Positions 52,960 through 61,802 are shown, numbered from the stretch's first letter. The stretch is DNA of 64,000 bases from Alphaproteobacteria bacterium (GCA_028284045.1 JANQSN010000006.1:1-64000); one strand, 5' to 3'. Translations and numbers: made by a program. Notes: a model not told the origin generated them from the sequence alone.

Positions 52960-54861
52960 ATGGTTAAGCTAGATCACGCGCAGATTCCGTTTGTCCTGCC
53001 GCCGGAGGTGGAAAGAGTCTTTTCCGCCGCGCCGTCGGTTACGATCGCCTCGACGGTCGACCAGTTGGTCGACTTGGCCACCCAGGACGCCGTGAACGGC
53101 TGGCATGAGGTGGCCTATGACGTTCCGGAGAACGGGCGCGTGGTCGACGCCCTAGTCTGTCGGTCCCGCAACGGGATCGTCGCGAACTACACCGAACCCT
53201 ATATGCGGCGCCGCGATCCGGACTGCATGGTGATCGGCGACAAGCGCCCGACCGACAAGCCGACCTTCGAGGCGCGGTTCGGCACTGCGTTCGACAGTTT
53301 GCGCGAGCGGACGTTCGAGTGGCTGACGACCCAGCCGCTGGCGGCCTTCGCCTTCTTCGCCGGCATGCCCGGCAAGGGGACGGATGCCATGGTGATCGCG
53401 CCGGCCAATGCCGGGTTCTTCGCGCTGGGCCTGGCGCTGCTCCAGGGCATCATCCCGGTCGACAAGATCCCTGCCGGTTTCGCGCCGAAGGCGGTGATCT
53501 ACGTCGCCCCGCCGTTCCGCCACACGGATTTCGACGGGAAGCAGATCGTCGTCCACAATCGGACCGACAAGGGCCACGAGCTGTTCAGCTTCAACCTCTA
53601 TCCCGGGCCGAGCGCCAAGAAGGGGATCTACGGGGTGCTGCTCAATCTCGGCGAGCAGGAACACTGGCTGACCATGCACTGCTCCACGGTCCGCCTGATC
53701 ACGCCCTACCAGAACCGGCTGGTGATCTCACATGAGGGCGCCAGCGGGGGCGGCAAGAGCGAGATGCTGGAGCATGTCCACCGCCAGGCCGACGGCTCGC
53801 TGCTGATCGGCCAGAACCTGGTGACCGGGGACGAGCAGACCTTGACGTTGCCGCAGGCGAGCGCCCTGCACCCGGTGACCGACGATATGGCGCTGTGCCA
53901 CCCGTCCTTGGACAAGGGCAACGGCAAGCTCACGCTGATGGACGCCGAGGACGCCTGGTTCGTCCGCTGCAACCATCTCGACAAGTATGGCACCGACCCG
54001 CATCTCGAACGGCTGTGCATCAACCCGCCGGAGCCGCTTCTGTTCTTGAACGTCGAGGGGCACCCGGATGCCACCTGCCTGATCTGGGAACACACCCAGG
54101 ACGCGCCGGGCCAGCCTTGCCCCAATCCGCGGGTGATCATCCCGCGCGCCGTCGTCAACAACGTCGTGCCGGGCGCCGTGGATGTGGATGTCCGCAGCAT
54201 GGGCGTGCGCACGCCGCCGTGTTCGGCGGATCTGCCGACCTACGGCATCATCGGCATGTTCCATGTGCTGCCGGCCTCGTTGGCCTGGCTGTGGCGGCTG
54301 GTCGCCCCGCGCGGCCACGCCAATCCCAGCATCGTCCAGACCGAGGGCATGACGTCGGAGGGTGTCGGCTCCTACTGGCCGTTCGCCACGGGCCGGCGCG
54401 TCGACCAGGCCAATCTGCTGCTGAACCAGATCATCGAGACGCCGGAGGTCCGCTACGTCCTGGTGCCGAACCAGCATATCGGCATCTGGCGTGTCAGCTT
54501 CATGCCGCAATGGATCACCCGGGAGTATCTGGCGCGGCGCGGCGGCGCGCGCTTCCAGACCTCGCAGGTGCGCCCGTCGCGCTGCCCGTTGCTCGGCTTC
54601 TCGCCGGGCTCCATCGTCGTCGAAGGTCGCACCATCGGCAGCCAGTTCTTCGAGGTCGAACGCCAGCCGGAGGTGGGACCGGAGGCCTACGACGCCGGCG
54701 CGGCGATCCTGGCCGACTTCTTCAAGCGCGAGCTGAGCCAGTTCCTGGTGCCCGATCTCCTGCCCACCGGGCGCCGGATCATCGACTGTTGCCTGGAGGG
54801 CGGGTCGACCGAGGACTACGTGCGTCTGCTGGAGCTGCCGCTGTTCGACCCGGACGAGTGA
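52960..54861 (+). CDS. DUF4914 family protein, PEPCK-like P-loop
   Basis: A 633-residue protein of the DUF4914 family. Residues 238-270 read LTMHCSTVR, then a hydrophobic strand and SHEGASGGGKSEMLEHVHRQ: a GxxGxGKS P-loop (260-267) preceded by MHCS, the same order as the MHCSAN / GLSGTGKTTLS pair of ATP-dependent phosphoenolpyruvate carboxykinase. A second motif LMDAEDAWFVRCNHLDKYG fits the acidic metal-binding strand of PEPCK (GDDEHGW). An upstream segment LAAFAFFAGMPGKGTDAMVI precedes it. The family's reaction is unknown. It is followed 10 bp later by a kinase-fold gene. No domain for a membrane or secretion signal is seen. Confidence 0.85.
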   Translation: MVKLDHAQIPFVLPPEVERVFSAAPSVTIASTVDQLVDLATQDAVNGWHEVAYDVPENGRVVDALVCRSRNGIVANYTEPYMRRRDPDCMVIGDKRPTDKPTFEARFGTAFDSLRERTFEWLTTQPLAAFAFFAGMPGKGTDAMVIAPANAGFFALGLALLQGIIPVDKIPAGFAPKAVIYVAPPFRHTDFDGKQIVVHNRTDKGHELFSFNLYPGPSAKKGIYGVLLNLGEQEHWLTMHCSTVRLITPYQNRLVISHEGASGGGKSEMLEHVHRQADGSLLIGQNLVTGDEQTLTLPQASALHPVTDDMALCHPSLDKGNGKLTLMDAEDAWFVRCNHLDKYGTDPHLERLCINPPEPLLFLNVEGHPDATCLIWEHTQDAPGQPCPNPRVIIPRAVVNNVVPGAVDVDVRSMGVRTPPCSADLPTYGIIGMFHVLPASLAWLWRLVAPRGHANPSIVQTEGMTSEGVGSYWPFATGRRVDQANLLLNQIIETPEVRYVLVPNQHIGIWRVSFMPQWITREYLARRGGARFQTSQVRPSRCPLLGFSPGSIVVEGRTIGSQFFEVERQPEVGPEAYDAGAAILADFFKRELSQFLVPDLLPTGRRIIDCCLEGGSTEDYVRLLELPLFDPDE

Positions 54862-54871
54862 TGCCGTTCCC

Positions 54872-55744
54872 ATGGAGAACTTCAACTACACGTTCGGCAA
54901 GATCTATCAGCCGGCATTCGACGATGTGCCGGCCAGCCACCGCCACACCCTGTTCGACGTCGACTATGTCCGCATGACGGGCAAGCAGGGCGGCGTCCTG
55001 TTCGTCACGCGCCAGGGCTGGCCCTGTGTGGAGTCGGTGCTGCCCAAGGCATGGTTCGTCGACGACCGGTTCAAGAAGGTGGGCCGGGCGCTGGCCGGCG
55101 CCACCGGTGCCGTCTATCGCGTTCCGGTCGCCCACCGAGCGCGCGATACCTTCGCGCTGGTCGTCAAGTTCAGCCGGGCCGCCCAGGACATCCATGTGAC
55201 GGTGCTCGACCAGGGCGCCCATCTCAACGCCGAGGAGCGGGCGCATATCGAGTGTGCGGAGTTCCTGTCGCCGTTCGAGGAGTTCGGCAATCTCGCCCGG
55301 CTGCGGGCGGCGGCCCGGTCAGCGATCCCGACCAAGCATCCCCTGGCGATCTACTCGCCGCCGACCCGGTACGCCGGCTGGCAGCTCGGCCGCAAATCCT
55401 ATCTGTGCGCGCGGATGGACCGGGCCTTGGCGGCGTCTCAGCGCGACGTGCCGGAGGACCATCGCGTCGCCTATGACTGGGAACGGCTCTATGTCCTGCT
55501 CTATCGCTGGATCGACGGCATCGATGCGGAGGCGGCGGCGCAGGCCGGGCTGATCTCCGAGAAGCGGATGATCGATCTCGGCCAGGAAGCGCGGGCCCGG
55601 CTCAGCGACTTCGGCTGGATGGTGTGCGATCACAAGCCGCGCCACGTCATCGTCCGGACCGCAGGCGATCAGGATCGGCTGCTGGGCCGTCCCCCGGATA
55701 CGGCCTGGGCGCTGATCGACTACGAGCTACTGGTGCGCCTGTAG
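54872..55744 (+). CDS. kinase-fold protein, partner of DUF4914
   Basis: A 290-residue protein I do not recognise as a named family, with scattered kinase-fold features. A glycine-rich turn before a strand is RALAGATGAVYRVPVA (about 73-88). FALVVKFSRAAQ has a VxK-type Lys99, and IECAEFLSPFEEFG follows as a possible helix C. Near the C-terminus, VCDHKPRHVIVR (Asp253, Lys255, His258) resembles a D-x-K-P-x-[NH] catalytic loop, and WALIDYELLVR (Asp283) a D-[FY]-[GE] magnesium loop. The order fits a small-molecule or protein kinase-like fold. It starts 10 bp after the DUF4914 stop and is followed by the palindromic element. Confidence 0.6.
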   Translation: MENFNYTFGKIYQPAFDDVPASHRHTLFDVDYVRMTGKQGGVLFVTRQGWPCVESVLPKAWFVDDRFKKVGRALAGATGAVYRVPVAHRARDTFALVVKFSRAAQDIHVTVLDQGAHLNAEERAHIECAEFLSPFEEFGNLARLRAAARSAIPTKHPLAIYSPPTRYAGWQLGRKSYLCARMDRALAASQRDVPEDHRVAYDWERLYVLLYRWIDGIDAEAAAQAGLISEKRMIDLGQEARARLSDFGWMVCDHKPRHVIVRTAGDQDRLLGRPPDTAWALIDYELLVRL

Positions 55745-55767
55745 GCTGAACCGACGTTCAGGGACTT

Positions 55768-55960
55768 CCCTCCCCCTTGATGGGGGAGGGTTAGGGTGGG
55801 GGTGATGTCGCCGCACGAGGTCAGCGCCTGGGAGGCGCCCCATCTCGCGCCGCAACGTCCGTACCCACCCAATCGCGCGGTCGAAAGGCGCTTCCTTGTA
55901 CGGCTTTCTCCACTGACCAAGGATCACCCCCACCCAACCCTCCCCCATCGAGGGGGAGGG
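55768..55960 (-). repeat. dispersed palindromic element, copy 2
   Basis: Inverted arms 55768-55805 and 55924-55960, each a CCCTCCCCC/GGGGGAGGG hairpin with a GGTGGGGGTGATG or TCACCCCCACC flank, enclose about 118 bp. Read on the minus strand, its core shares GATCCTTG and GGGTACGGACGTTGCGGCG with the core of the copy at 7644-7814. It lies between the kinase-like gene and the DUF4340 stop. Confidence 0.8.
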
Positions 55961-55970
55961 CTTGAACGGG

Positions 55971-57032
55971 TCACGGGGTGGGGTCGGTCGGCTCGACGGC
56001 GACCGTCAGGTCCTCGCGCGGTGCCGTCAGGCGGCTGGCCACGAAGGCGGGCAGGCGGAACTCCCAGCCCTGCCAGCGGTCGGTGAGGGTGGCCGCTTCG
56101 GCCACCGTCTCGTCCGCGGCGTCCGCCGCCGCCACGGCGCTCAGGCTCAGCCAGGGGGCCGTGTCGCGCTCCACCAGGGTGCCGGTGACCGTCAGGCCAT
56201 CGGCGGTGACCACCTCGATCGTTCCCTGCGGCGTGCCCGGCGCGGCCTCGTCGACGCTGGCCACGTCCTCCAGGGTCAGCCCGGCCAGCACCCCGGCCAG
56301 GCGCTGTACGGCGCCGGGCTCGACCGTTTCGCCCTCCCCCGGCGGCGGCGTCAGCGCGAAATCGCTCTCCGCGTCGGGCCGCCCGATAGCGTAGGGGGTG
56401 TCGCCCGCCGGTTCGACGCGGACGGACACCACGCGGTCGGCCGGCAGGTCGACGATGTCGCGGACCAGCCAGTCGGTCACCGTCGTGGAGACCTCCAGCC
56501 GGCCGCTGGCCAGCCAAGCCCGCGCGTCGTCGACGCGGCGGATATAGGTGCCGTCCTCGCTGAACCCGCCCAGCCGGCCGACCCGGTCGCCGACCACCAG
56601 ATCGGCAAGCGTGCCGCCATCCGCCGCGGTCAGCCGCACCGCCTGGGAGCGCGCGCCCTCGGCATCCACCGGCTCTACCGCCAACCGGGCGAAGCGGTCG
56701 GGCCGCGCCGTCTTCGCCTCCAACAGGTGCATATCCGCCAGCACCGCCACCAGCCGTCGCACGGGCTGGGCGGCGACCGGATAGCCGTCCCGCTCCGCCA
56801 GCGTCCAGCCGCCCTCGGCCAGGGCGACCAGCGTCAGCGTGCCCCCTTCGTCGCCACCACTGTCGATACGGATCTCGCCCACCGTCTCAGGCGCCGCGCG
56901 CAGATCGGGGAAGGCGACGTCACCGACCGGCAGGCTGGTGGCCGCCCGCGGTCCGGCGAGCGTGGTCGCCACCGCGGCGGCGACCAACAGCGCCGCGGCG
57001 GCCCACCAGATGATGACCACGCGCGCGCTCAT
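55971..57032 (-). CDS. DUF4340 domain protein
   Basis: A 353-residue exported/anchored protein. A single N-terminal transmembrane segment (about 3-24: VVIIWWAAAALLVAAAVATT) precedes beta-rich DUF4340 repeats: VAFPDLRA, GGWTLAERDGYPVAAQPVRR, LVAVLADMHLLEAKTARPDR, and LTAADGGTLADLVVGDRVGR. This domain is usually encoded next to GldG-type ABC components. It is last in the four-gene ABC operon; its ATG overlaps the end of the GldG-like gene by 4 bp. It probably sits in the periplasm as a partner of that protein. Confidence 0.88.
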   Translation of the reverse strand: MSARVVIIWWAAAALLVAAAVATTLAGPRAATSLPVGDVAFPDLRAAPETVGEIRIDSGGDEGGTLTLVALAEGGWTLAERDGYPVAAQPVRRLVAVLADMHLLEAKTARPDRFARLAVEPVDAEGARSQAVRLTAADGGTLADLVVGDRVGRLGGFSEDGTYIRRVDDARAWLASGRLEVSTTVTDWLVRDIVDLPADRVVSVRVEPAGDTPYAIGRPDAESDFALTPPPGEGETVEPGAVQRLAGVLAGLTLEDVASVDEAAPGTPQGTIEVVTADGLTVTGTLVERDTAPWLSLSAVAAADAADETVAEAATLTDRWQGWEFRLPAFVASRLTAPREDLTVAVEPTDPTP

Positions 57033-58963
57033 GAGGGTGCCTCCGCCCGATGGGGGGCGGCCGGGCTCCGCTCCACGGCGAGAGCCGCACTCCGCCGTCG
57101 TCGGCGCTGGCGGACCAGGGCCAGCGCCATGGCCACCAGCGCGACCGCGGCGGGCACTGCCCAGATATTGACGATCTTCACGGTCCGCTCGACGGCTTCG
57201 ACGTCCTGGCGGAGATTGTTGCGCACGTCGCGCAGTTCGGCGCGCAGGTCCAGGACATCGGCGCGGAAGCGGTCGATGGTCTCCTGCTGCTCCGCCGTCA
57301 GGAGGATGCCGGCCTCCGCCTCGCGCTCCTGAAGCTGGCGGATCTGCGCCTCGGCCTCGTCGATGCGGGCCAGCAGCGCGCGCTCGCGAGCCTGGAAGGC
57401 GCGTTCCGCCGCGCGGCGCATGTCGTCCAGCAGCGTGAAGGGTCGGTCCAGCGTGCCGCGGCCGCGCAGATCCATCAGCCCCGGCGCGCCGCTCAGCGTC
57501 TCCAGCAGATTGACGACGAAGTCGCCGTTGTTGGCGAAGGGCAGGGCGTAGGATTGGCCGAGCAGGCGCTGGCGCTGCACCCAGGACCGGTCGGCCAGCA
57601 TGTCGGCATCGGCGACGACGACGAGGTTGAGCGGGGTCTCGGCCGCGTCGAGATGGGCCTCGGCCGCATCCTCGTCCGTCACGCCCTCCGGCGGACCGTC
57701 GGGAAAGGCCGAGGCGACCGGGCCGGAGACCCGCGCCGCCAGCGTCAGCGCTTCGCCCCCCGGCGCATAGGCGGCCAGGAGACCGGCCGGGTCCGGCATC
57801 ATCGCCACCATCATGGTGTCGAGCAGCCCCGCCTCGGGCGAGGAGACCAGAAGGGGGGCGATCTCCGTCGCCGCCCCCTCGCGCGCCACGATATGGCCCG
57901 CGCTGCTCAGCGTCAGCCGTTCCAGGTCGGCCAGCACGACGCTGTCGGCGTCCATGTAGCGCCGGTCCAACTCCAGCCAGGGCAGGTACTGCAGGATGCG
58001 CGACCGGCCGCCGCCGCCGGCCTCCACCATCACCGCGGTCGCCGGATCGCCGACGATACTGCCGGCCGGTACGTCGACCCCCCAGGCTTCCAACAGCGGC
58101 GCCAGGTCGGCGAAGCCCGGCGGCGGCATGCCGGGCTGCAGGCCGGCCGTCATCACCTCCGGCGACGGGTCGAGGAAGGCCAGCACCCGCCCGCCGCGCA
58201 TGACGAACTGGTCGATGGCGTAGAGCGTCGCCGGGTCCAGCGTGCTGGGCTGGGCGAGGATCAGGATCTCCACCGCGTCGTCGATCCGGTCCACCGTGCC
58301 GCCGAGCTGGCGGAAGTCGAAGAACTGGCGGATCACCTCGGTGACCACCCAGGGCTGATAGCGGCTGGCGGCATCGCCCATCACCGGCAAGGCGCCGATC
58401 AGGGCGACCTGCGGCTTGTCCGGATGGGCGAGGTCGAAGATCAGGCGGGCCAGGTCGTATTCCAGGAAGGACCCGCGCTCCGGCGCGAGATAGGCGATGG
58501 CCTCGCGGTCGTCGGTGCTGTTGATGCCGCCGATGCCGAAGAAGATCTGCTGGCCGTCGGCGCTGATCGGGATACCCTCCAGCCCGGCGGCGAGCGCCCG
58601 GTCCTCCGCCGGGGAATAGGCGATCGGGTCGTAGCGTTCGATGCGCAGCATGCCGTCGCCGGCATGGCGGCGGAACGCCTCCAGCATCTCGTCGACGCGG
58701 CGGGCATGGGTGGCGAAGCCGCCGCCCAGCTCATCGATGACGGCGGACTTGAAGAAGCTCAGCGTGATCGGCTCGTCGATGCCGGCCAACACCGCGCGGG
58801 TGCCCGCCGCCAGGGTGTGCAGCCGCTCTTGCGTCAGGTCGAGGCGCGCCGTCTTCGCCAAATTGCCGACGGTGACGTTGGCGGCGACGAAGACGACGGC
58901 CGCCGCGGCGGCGATCGCCGCGGCATGCCAGCCCCGATGGGCGCGTTCCGGCCGATTGCGCAT
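57029..58963 (-). CDS. GldG-like ABC transporter auxiliary protein
   Basis: A 644-residue protein with an N-terminal anchor (about 14-36), a GldG/IFT52-like region (VFVAANVTVGNLAKTARLDL, TQERLHTLAAGTRAVLAGID), a long central extracytoplasmic part that includes LALIGALP-like QVALIGALPVMGD and FVMRGGRVLAFLDPSPEV, a coiled coil near 530-610 and a C-terminal transmembrane helix (about 604-625). It follows the ABC permease by 9 bp. GldG with GldA and GldF forms an ABC system first defined in gliding bacteroidetes; homologues here are widespread and unexplained. Confidence 0.88.
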   Translation of the reverse strand: MRNRPERAHRGWHAAAIAAAAAVVFVAANVTVGNLAKTARLDLTQERLHTLAAGTRAVLAGIDEPITLSFFKSAVIDELGGGFATHARRVDEMLEAFRRHAGDGMLRIERYDPIAYSPAEDRALAAGLEGIPISADGQQIFFGIGGINSTDDREAIAYLAPERGSFLEYDLARLIFDLAHPDKPQVALIGALPVMGDAASRYQPWVVTEVIRQFFDFRQLGGTVDRIDDAVEILILAQPSTLDPATLYAIDQFVMRGGRVLAFLDPSPEVMTAGLQPGMPPPGFADLAPLLEAWGVDVPAGSIVGDPATAVMVEAGGGGRSRILQYLPWLELDRRYMDADSVVLADLERLTLSSAGHIVAREGAATEIAPLLVSSPEAGLLDTMMVAMMPDPAGLLAAYAPGGEALTLAARVSGPVASAFPDGPPEGVTDEDAAEAHLDAAETPLNLVVVADADMLADRSWVQRQRLLGQSYALPFANNGDFVVNLLETLSGAPGLMDLRGRGTLDRPFTLLDDMRRAAERAFQARERALLARIDEAEAQIRQLQEREAEAGILLTAEQQETIDRFRADVLDLRAELRDVRNNLRQDVEAVERTVKIVNIWAVPAAVALVAMALALVRQRRRRRSAALAVERSPAAPHRAEAPS

Positions 58964-58972
58964 CGAGGGCTC

Positions 58973-59707
58973 CTATCGACCGCGCTTCATCTCGACGATC
59001 GCGGTGTTGACGACCAGCGCCAGGGCGATCAGCGAGGCGAAGTAGAACAGGTTGCGAGCATCGACGACGCCTTGCGACAGGGCGTCGAAATTGCCGAGCA
59101 GGCTGAGGTCGCGCACCGCCTGCAGGACGGCGTCGGGCGCCCAGCCGCGAAACGCCGCCTGGACGAGGTCGAGCCCGCTCATCATGAACAGGAAGCAGAT
59201 CGCCACGGCGCCGACGAAGGCGATCACCTGGTTCGACGTCGCTGCGGAGACGCAAGCGCTGATCGCCAGGAAGCCGCCGGCCATCAGCCAGCTTCCCAGA
59301 TAGGCGGTGGCGACCACCCCGTGATCGGGATCGCCGAGCACCGAGACGGTGATCCACAAGGGCACGGTGCCGACGAGCGCGATGCCGGTGAACAGCCAGG
59401 CGGCGAGGAACTTCGCCGTCACCGCCTGCCCGGCGCCGACGGGCAGCGTCATCAGGAACTCGATGGTGCCGGTCTTGCGCTCCTCCGCCCACAGCCGCAT
59501 GCCGATCGCCGGCACCAGAAACAGGTAGAGCCAGGGGTGGAACTGGAAGAAGGCGGCGAGATCGGCCTGCCCACGCTCGATGAAGCCGCCGACATAGAAG
59601 GTCAGGCCGCCGGCGAAGGTCAGGAAGATGACGACGAAGACATAGGCCAGCGGCGAGGCGAAATAGGCGGCAAGCTCGCGCCGGGTGAGGGTGGCGATGG
59701 TGCGCAT
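58973..59707 (-). CDS. ABC-2 type permease (GldF-like)
   Basis: A 244-residue membrane protein with six predicted helices. The start is TIATLTRRELAAYFASPLAY, followed by VFVVIFLTFAGGLTFYVGGF, the conserved opening of the GldF-like ABC-2 permeases, and RLWAEERKTGTIEFLMTLPV, the coupling helix with the E-R-K-[TS]-G-T-x-E motif. I chose the ATG at 59707 where the homology begins. It lies between the ATPase and GldG-like genes, with short gaps. Confidence 0.9.
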   Translation of the reverse strand: MRTIATLTRRELAAYFASPLAYVFVVIFLTFAGGLTFYVGGFIERGQADLAAFFQFHPWLYLFLVPAIGMRLWAEERKTGTIEFLMTLPVGAGQAVTAKFLAAWLFTGIALVGTVPLWITVSVLGDPDHGVVATAYLGSWLMAGGFLAISACVSAATSNQVIAFVGAVAICFLFMMSGLDLVQAAFRGWAPDAVLQAVRDLSLLGNFDALSQGVVDARNLFYFASLIALALVVNTAIVEMKRGR

Positions 59708-59745
59708 CGGCGGCTGGCCTCGGCGATAAGGGGACCGCGCCGGCC

Positions 59746-60690
59746 TTACGCGGCGGTGGTGAGGCGGCGGAACACGTCGTCGAGGCGGCCGTGTTCGGTG
59801 GTGATCTCGTCCAGCGGGACCTCCGCGCTGTCGGCGGCGGCACGGACGGCGCCCAGGATCTCCGCGCCGCGGACCGGGCGGGCGGTCAGGCGGATGCGGC
59901 CGTCGCGGGCATGCGCCTCCGCGATATCGGCGATGTTGGGCAGGGCGCGCAAGGCGGCGATCAGGCGGTCGCGGTGGTCGGCGTCGAGGGCGACCGTGAC
60001 GCGGTTGTGATTGGGTGCCTGCTGGCGCAGTTCCGCCGGCAGCGCGTCGGCGACGATGCGGCCGCCGGCCAGCACGATGGCGCGGGTGCACACCGCGTCG
60101 ACCTCTTCCAGGATATGGGTGGAGATGACGATGGCCTTGCCGCCGGCGATTTCCGACAGGAGCGTGCGGACCTCATGCTTCTGGTTGGGGTCGAGGCCGT
60201 CGGTCGGCTCGTCGAGGATCAGCACTTCGGGATCGTGCAGGATGGCCGCGGCCAGGCCGACGCGCCGGCGGAAACCCTTGGACAGGGTTTCGATGGGCTG
60301 GTCGAGCACGCGGGCGAGCGACAGGCGGTCGACCACCTCACCCCGGCGCCGGCGTGCGGTGGCGCCGTCCAGGCCGCGCACCCGCGCGACGAAGCCGAGC
60401 AGGGCGTCGGGCGTCATGTCGCCGTAGCTGGGCGCGCCTTCGGCGAGATAGCCCAGCCGGGCTTGGGCGGCGCGGGTCTCGTCGACGATGTCGAAGCCGG
60501 CGATGCGCGCACTGCCCGCGTCGGGCGGCAGGAAGCCGGCGGTCATGCGCATGGCGGTGGTCTTGCCGGCACCGTTGGGGCCCAAGAAGCCCACGACCTC
60601 GCCGCGGGCGACGGCGAAGCCGACCCGGTCGACGGCCAGGATCGACCCGAACCGCTTGGTCAGGCCGGTCAGTTCCAGCAGCGGCTGCAT
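59746..60690 (-). CDS. ABC transporter ATP-binding protein (GldA-like)
   Basis: A 314-residue ATPase. Walker A is FLGPNGAGKTTAMRMTAGFL, signature LSKGFRRRVGLAAAILHDPE, Walker B VLILDEPTDGLDPNQ and H-loop VISTHILEEVDAVC. LGYLAEGAPSYGDMTPDALL is typical of GldA-like and ABC-2 drug-export ATPases. The C-terminal 90 residues carry a regulatory beta-domain. I chose the ATG at 60690; the open frame continues to 60732. First gene of the four-gene operon 60690 to 55971. Confidence 0.93.
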   Translation of the reverse strand: MQPLLELTGLTKRFGSILAVDRVGFAVARGEVVGFLGPNGAGKTTAMRMTAGFLPPDAGSARIAGFDIVDETRAAQARLGYLAEGAPSYGDMTPDALLGFVARVRGLDGATARRRRGEVVDRLSLARVLDQPIETLSKGFRRRVGLAAAILHDPEVLILDEPTDGLDPNQKHEVRTLLSEIAGGKAIVISTHILEEVDAVCTRAIVLAGGRIVADALPAELRQQAPNHNRVTVALDADHRDRLIAALRALPNIADIAEAHARDGRIRLTARPVRGAEILGAVRAAADSAEVPLDEITTEHGRLDDVFRRLTTAA

Positions 60691-61023
60691 GGCAGGCGAT
60701 CTCTTCTCCCCGGCGTTGCCGGTCTCGGGCATTGCCGGCGGTGCTGATAATCCGGCGTGGCCGTCCGGGTCAACCGCCGGGGCAGGGCAAGGCGGCGATC
60801 ACCGGCGGGACGAGGGGCGTTCGTCTCCGCTCCGCCCCAATCGCTCGTCCTTGAAATAAAGGCTCTGTATCTTTAACCAAAAAAGAGATCTGCGTCAAAT
60901 TTCCATCTTAACCAATAAAAAGAATGTCCAGTTTCTCTAAAATGCTTGCCAATCTTAGAACATTGTATATCATAGGGAGTAACGGGTTATTAACGATGTT
61001 TGGCTGACTCGGGAGTTTCGACA
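60691..61023. other. divergent intergenic region, Flp pilin / ABC operon
   Basis: 333 bp, of which 60850-61010 is very A/T-rich. It includes TTAACCAA at 60873-60880 and 60908-60915, resembling CtrA half-sites, and TATATCATAGGG at 60965-60976. It must hold the pilin promoter; the ABC promoter probably lies at its left end. Confidence 0.6.
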
Positions 61024-61209
61024 ATGGTTAAGGCGATCCGCCGTTTCGCACGGGAGGACTCGGGTGCCGCGGCCATTGAATATGGCCTGCTGGTCGCCGT
61101 CGTTTCCGTCTCGGTCATCGGTGCCGGCGAGATGATGGGCGACTCGGTGTCCTCGATGTTCGAAGCGATCAGCAACCACCTGAATTCGCTGCTCGTGCTG
61201 ACGCCGTAG
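61024..61209 (+). CDS. Flp family type IVb pilin
   Basis: A 61-residue pilin precursor: a basic leader (VKAIRRFAREDSG), then AAAIEYGLLVAVVSVSVIGA with the invariant Glu+5-Tyr pair of type IVb pilins, and a short C-terminal helix. Processing by a TadV-like prepilin peptidase is expected just before AAAIEYGLL. GGGAG lies about 9 nt before the ATG. No tad/cpa assembly genes are present within 64 kb, so this is an orphan pilin gene using machinery encoded elsewhere. Confidence 0.93.
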   Translation: MVKAIRRFAREDSGAAAIEYGLLVAVVSVSVIGAGEMMGDSVSSMFEAISNHLNSLLVLTP

Positions 61210-61229
61210 CCGCGAGAGCCTTTGGGCGG

Positions 61230-61802
61230 TTATCGCTGCCTATGGGCCGTTTCCCAGGCGATCCAATCGACCAAGCCGTGATCGCCGACGACGTCAATCG
61301 CGTCCGGGCCTAGCCGATCGCAGAAGACGACCACGTTGCGGCAGGCCCAGCGGGCGTTTGGGACGACAACGCCTGAGAACTCCAGAAAATGCGCGACCTC
61401 GGCGATCTCCTGCGTGCGTGGATACTCCGCATGGCGCTCCTGGTAAGAGAGTTGCCCGTACCGGGCCATGTCGACGCCCAGGTCGGCGAGCGCATCCGGT
61501 GCCGAAAGGTCAAGCAAGCCGGAAAGACGAAGTCTCAGTTGGTGCAGCCGATAGCGCACCCGCGACGGGAAGATCGGTTGTCCGCGCTTGAGGTGGAAGT
61601 GAAGCTCCGCAATCGCACCGTCGCGCGCCTGCGAGGAATAGAGAACCTCGAAGCTCTCGTCGTCCCAGCGCCCGCCTGAGGCGCTGCACTGCGTCGGGTC
61701 GCGCATATCGCGGACAACCCGCCACAGCGGGCCATCGAATTCGACCGGTGTCAGCGCCTCCAGCGCGTCGATCAGGCGGTTGTCGCGCAAGACCGAAGCC
61801 AT
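61230..61802 (-). CDS. RES domain toxin (NAD+ phosphorylase family)
   Basis: A 190-residue protein with the RES domain: LWRVVRDMRDPTQCSASGGR, then WDDESFEVLYSSQARDGAIA and ELHFHLKRG. The Arg, the A-S-G-G-R-W loop, the Y-x-S and the Glu of the active site are present. RES toxins consume NAD+ (NADase/phosphorylase), stopping growth. It lies 3 bp downstream of an Xre-type antitoxin. It converges on the pilin gene with 20 bp between. Confidence 0.9.
   Translation of the reverse strand: MASVLRDNRLIDALEALTPVEFDGPLWRVVRDMRDPTQCSASGGRWDDESFEVLYSSQARDGAIAELHFHLKRGQPIFPSRVRYRLHQLRLRLSGLLDLSAPDALADLGVDMARYGQLSYQERHAEYPRTQEIAEVAHFLEFSGVVVPNARWACRNVVVFCDRLGPDAIDVVGDHGLVDWIAWETAHRQR

Noticed and set aside
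57050..60010. A 986-codon plus-strand open frame antisense to the Gld-type ABC operon
   Set aside because: The protein is low-complexity Arg/Gly/His with no domain. In about 70% G+C DNA such antisense frames are expected opposite real genes.
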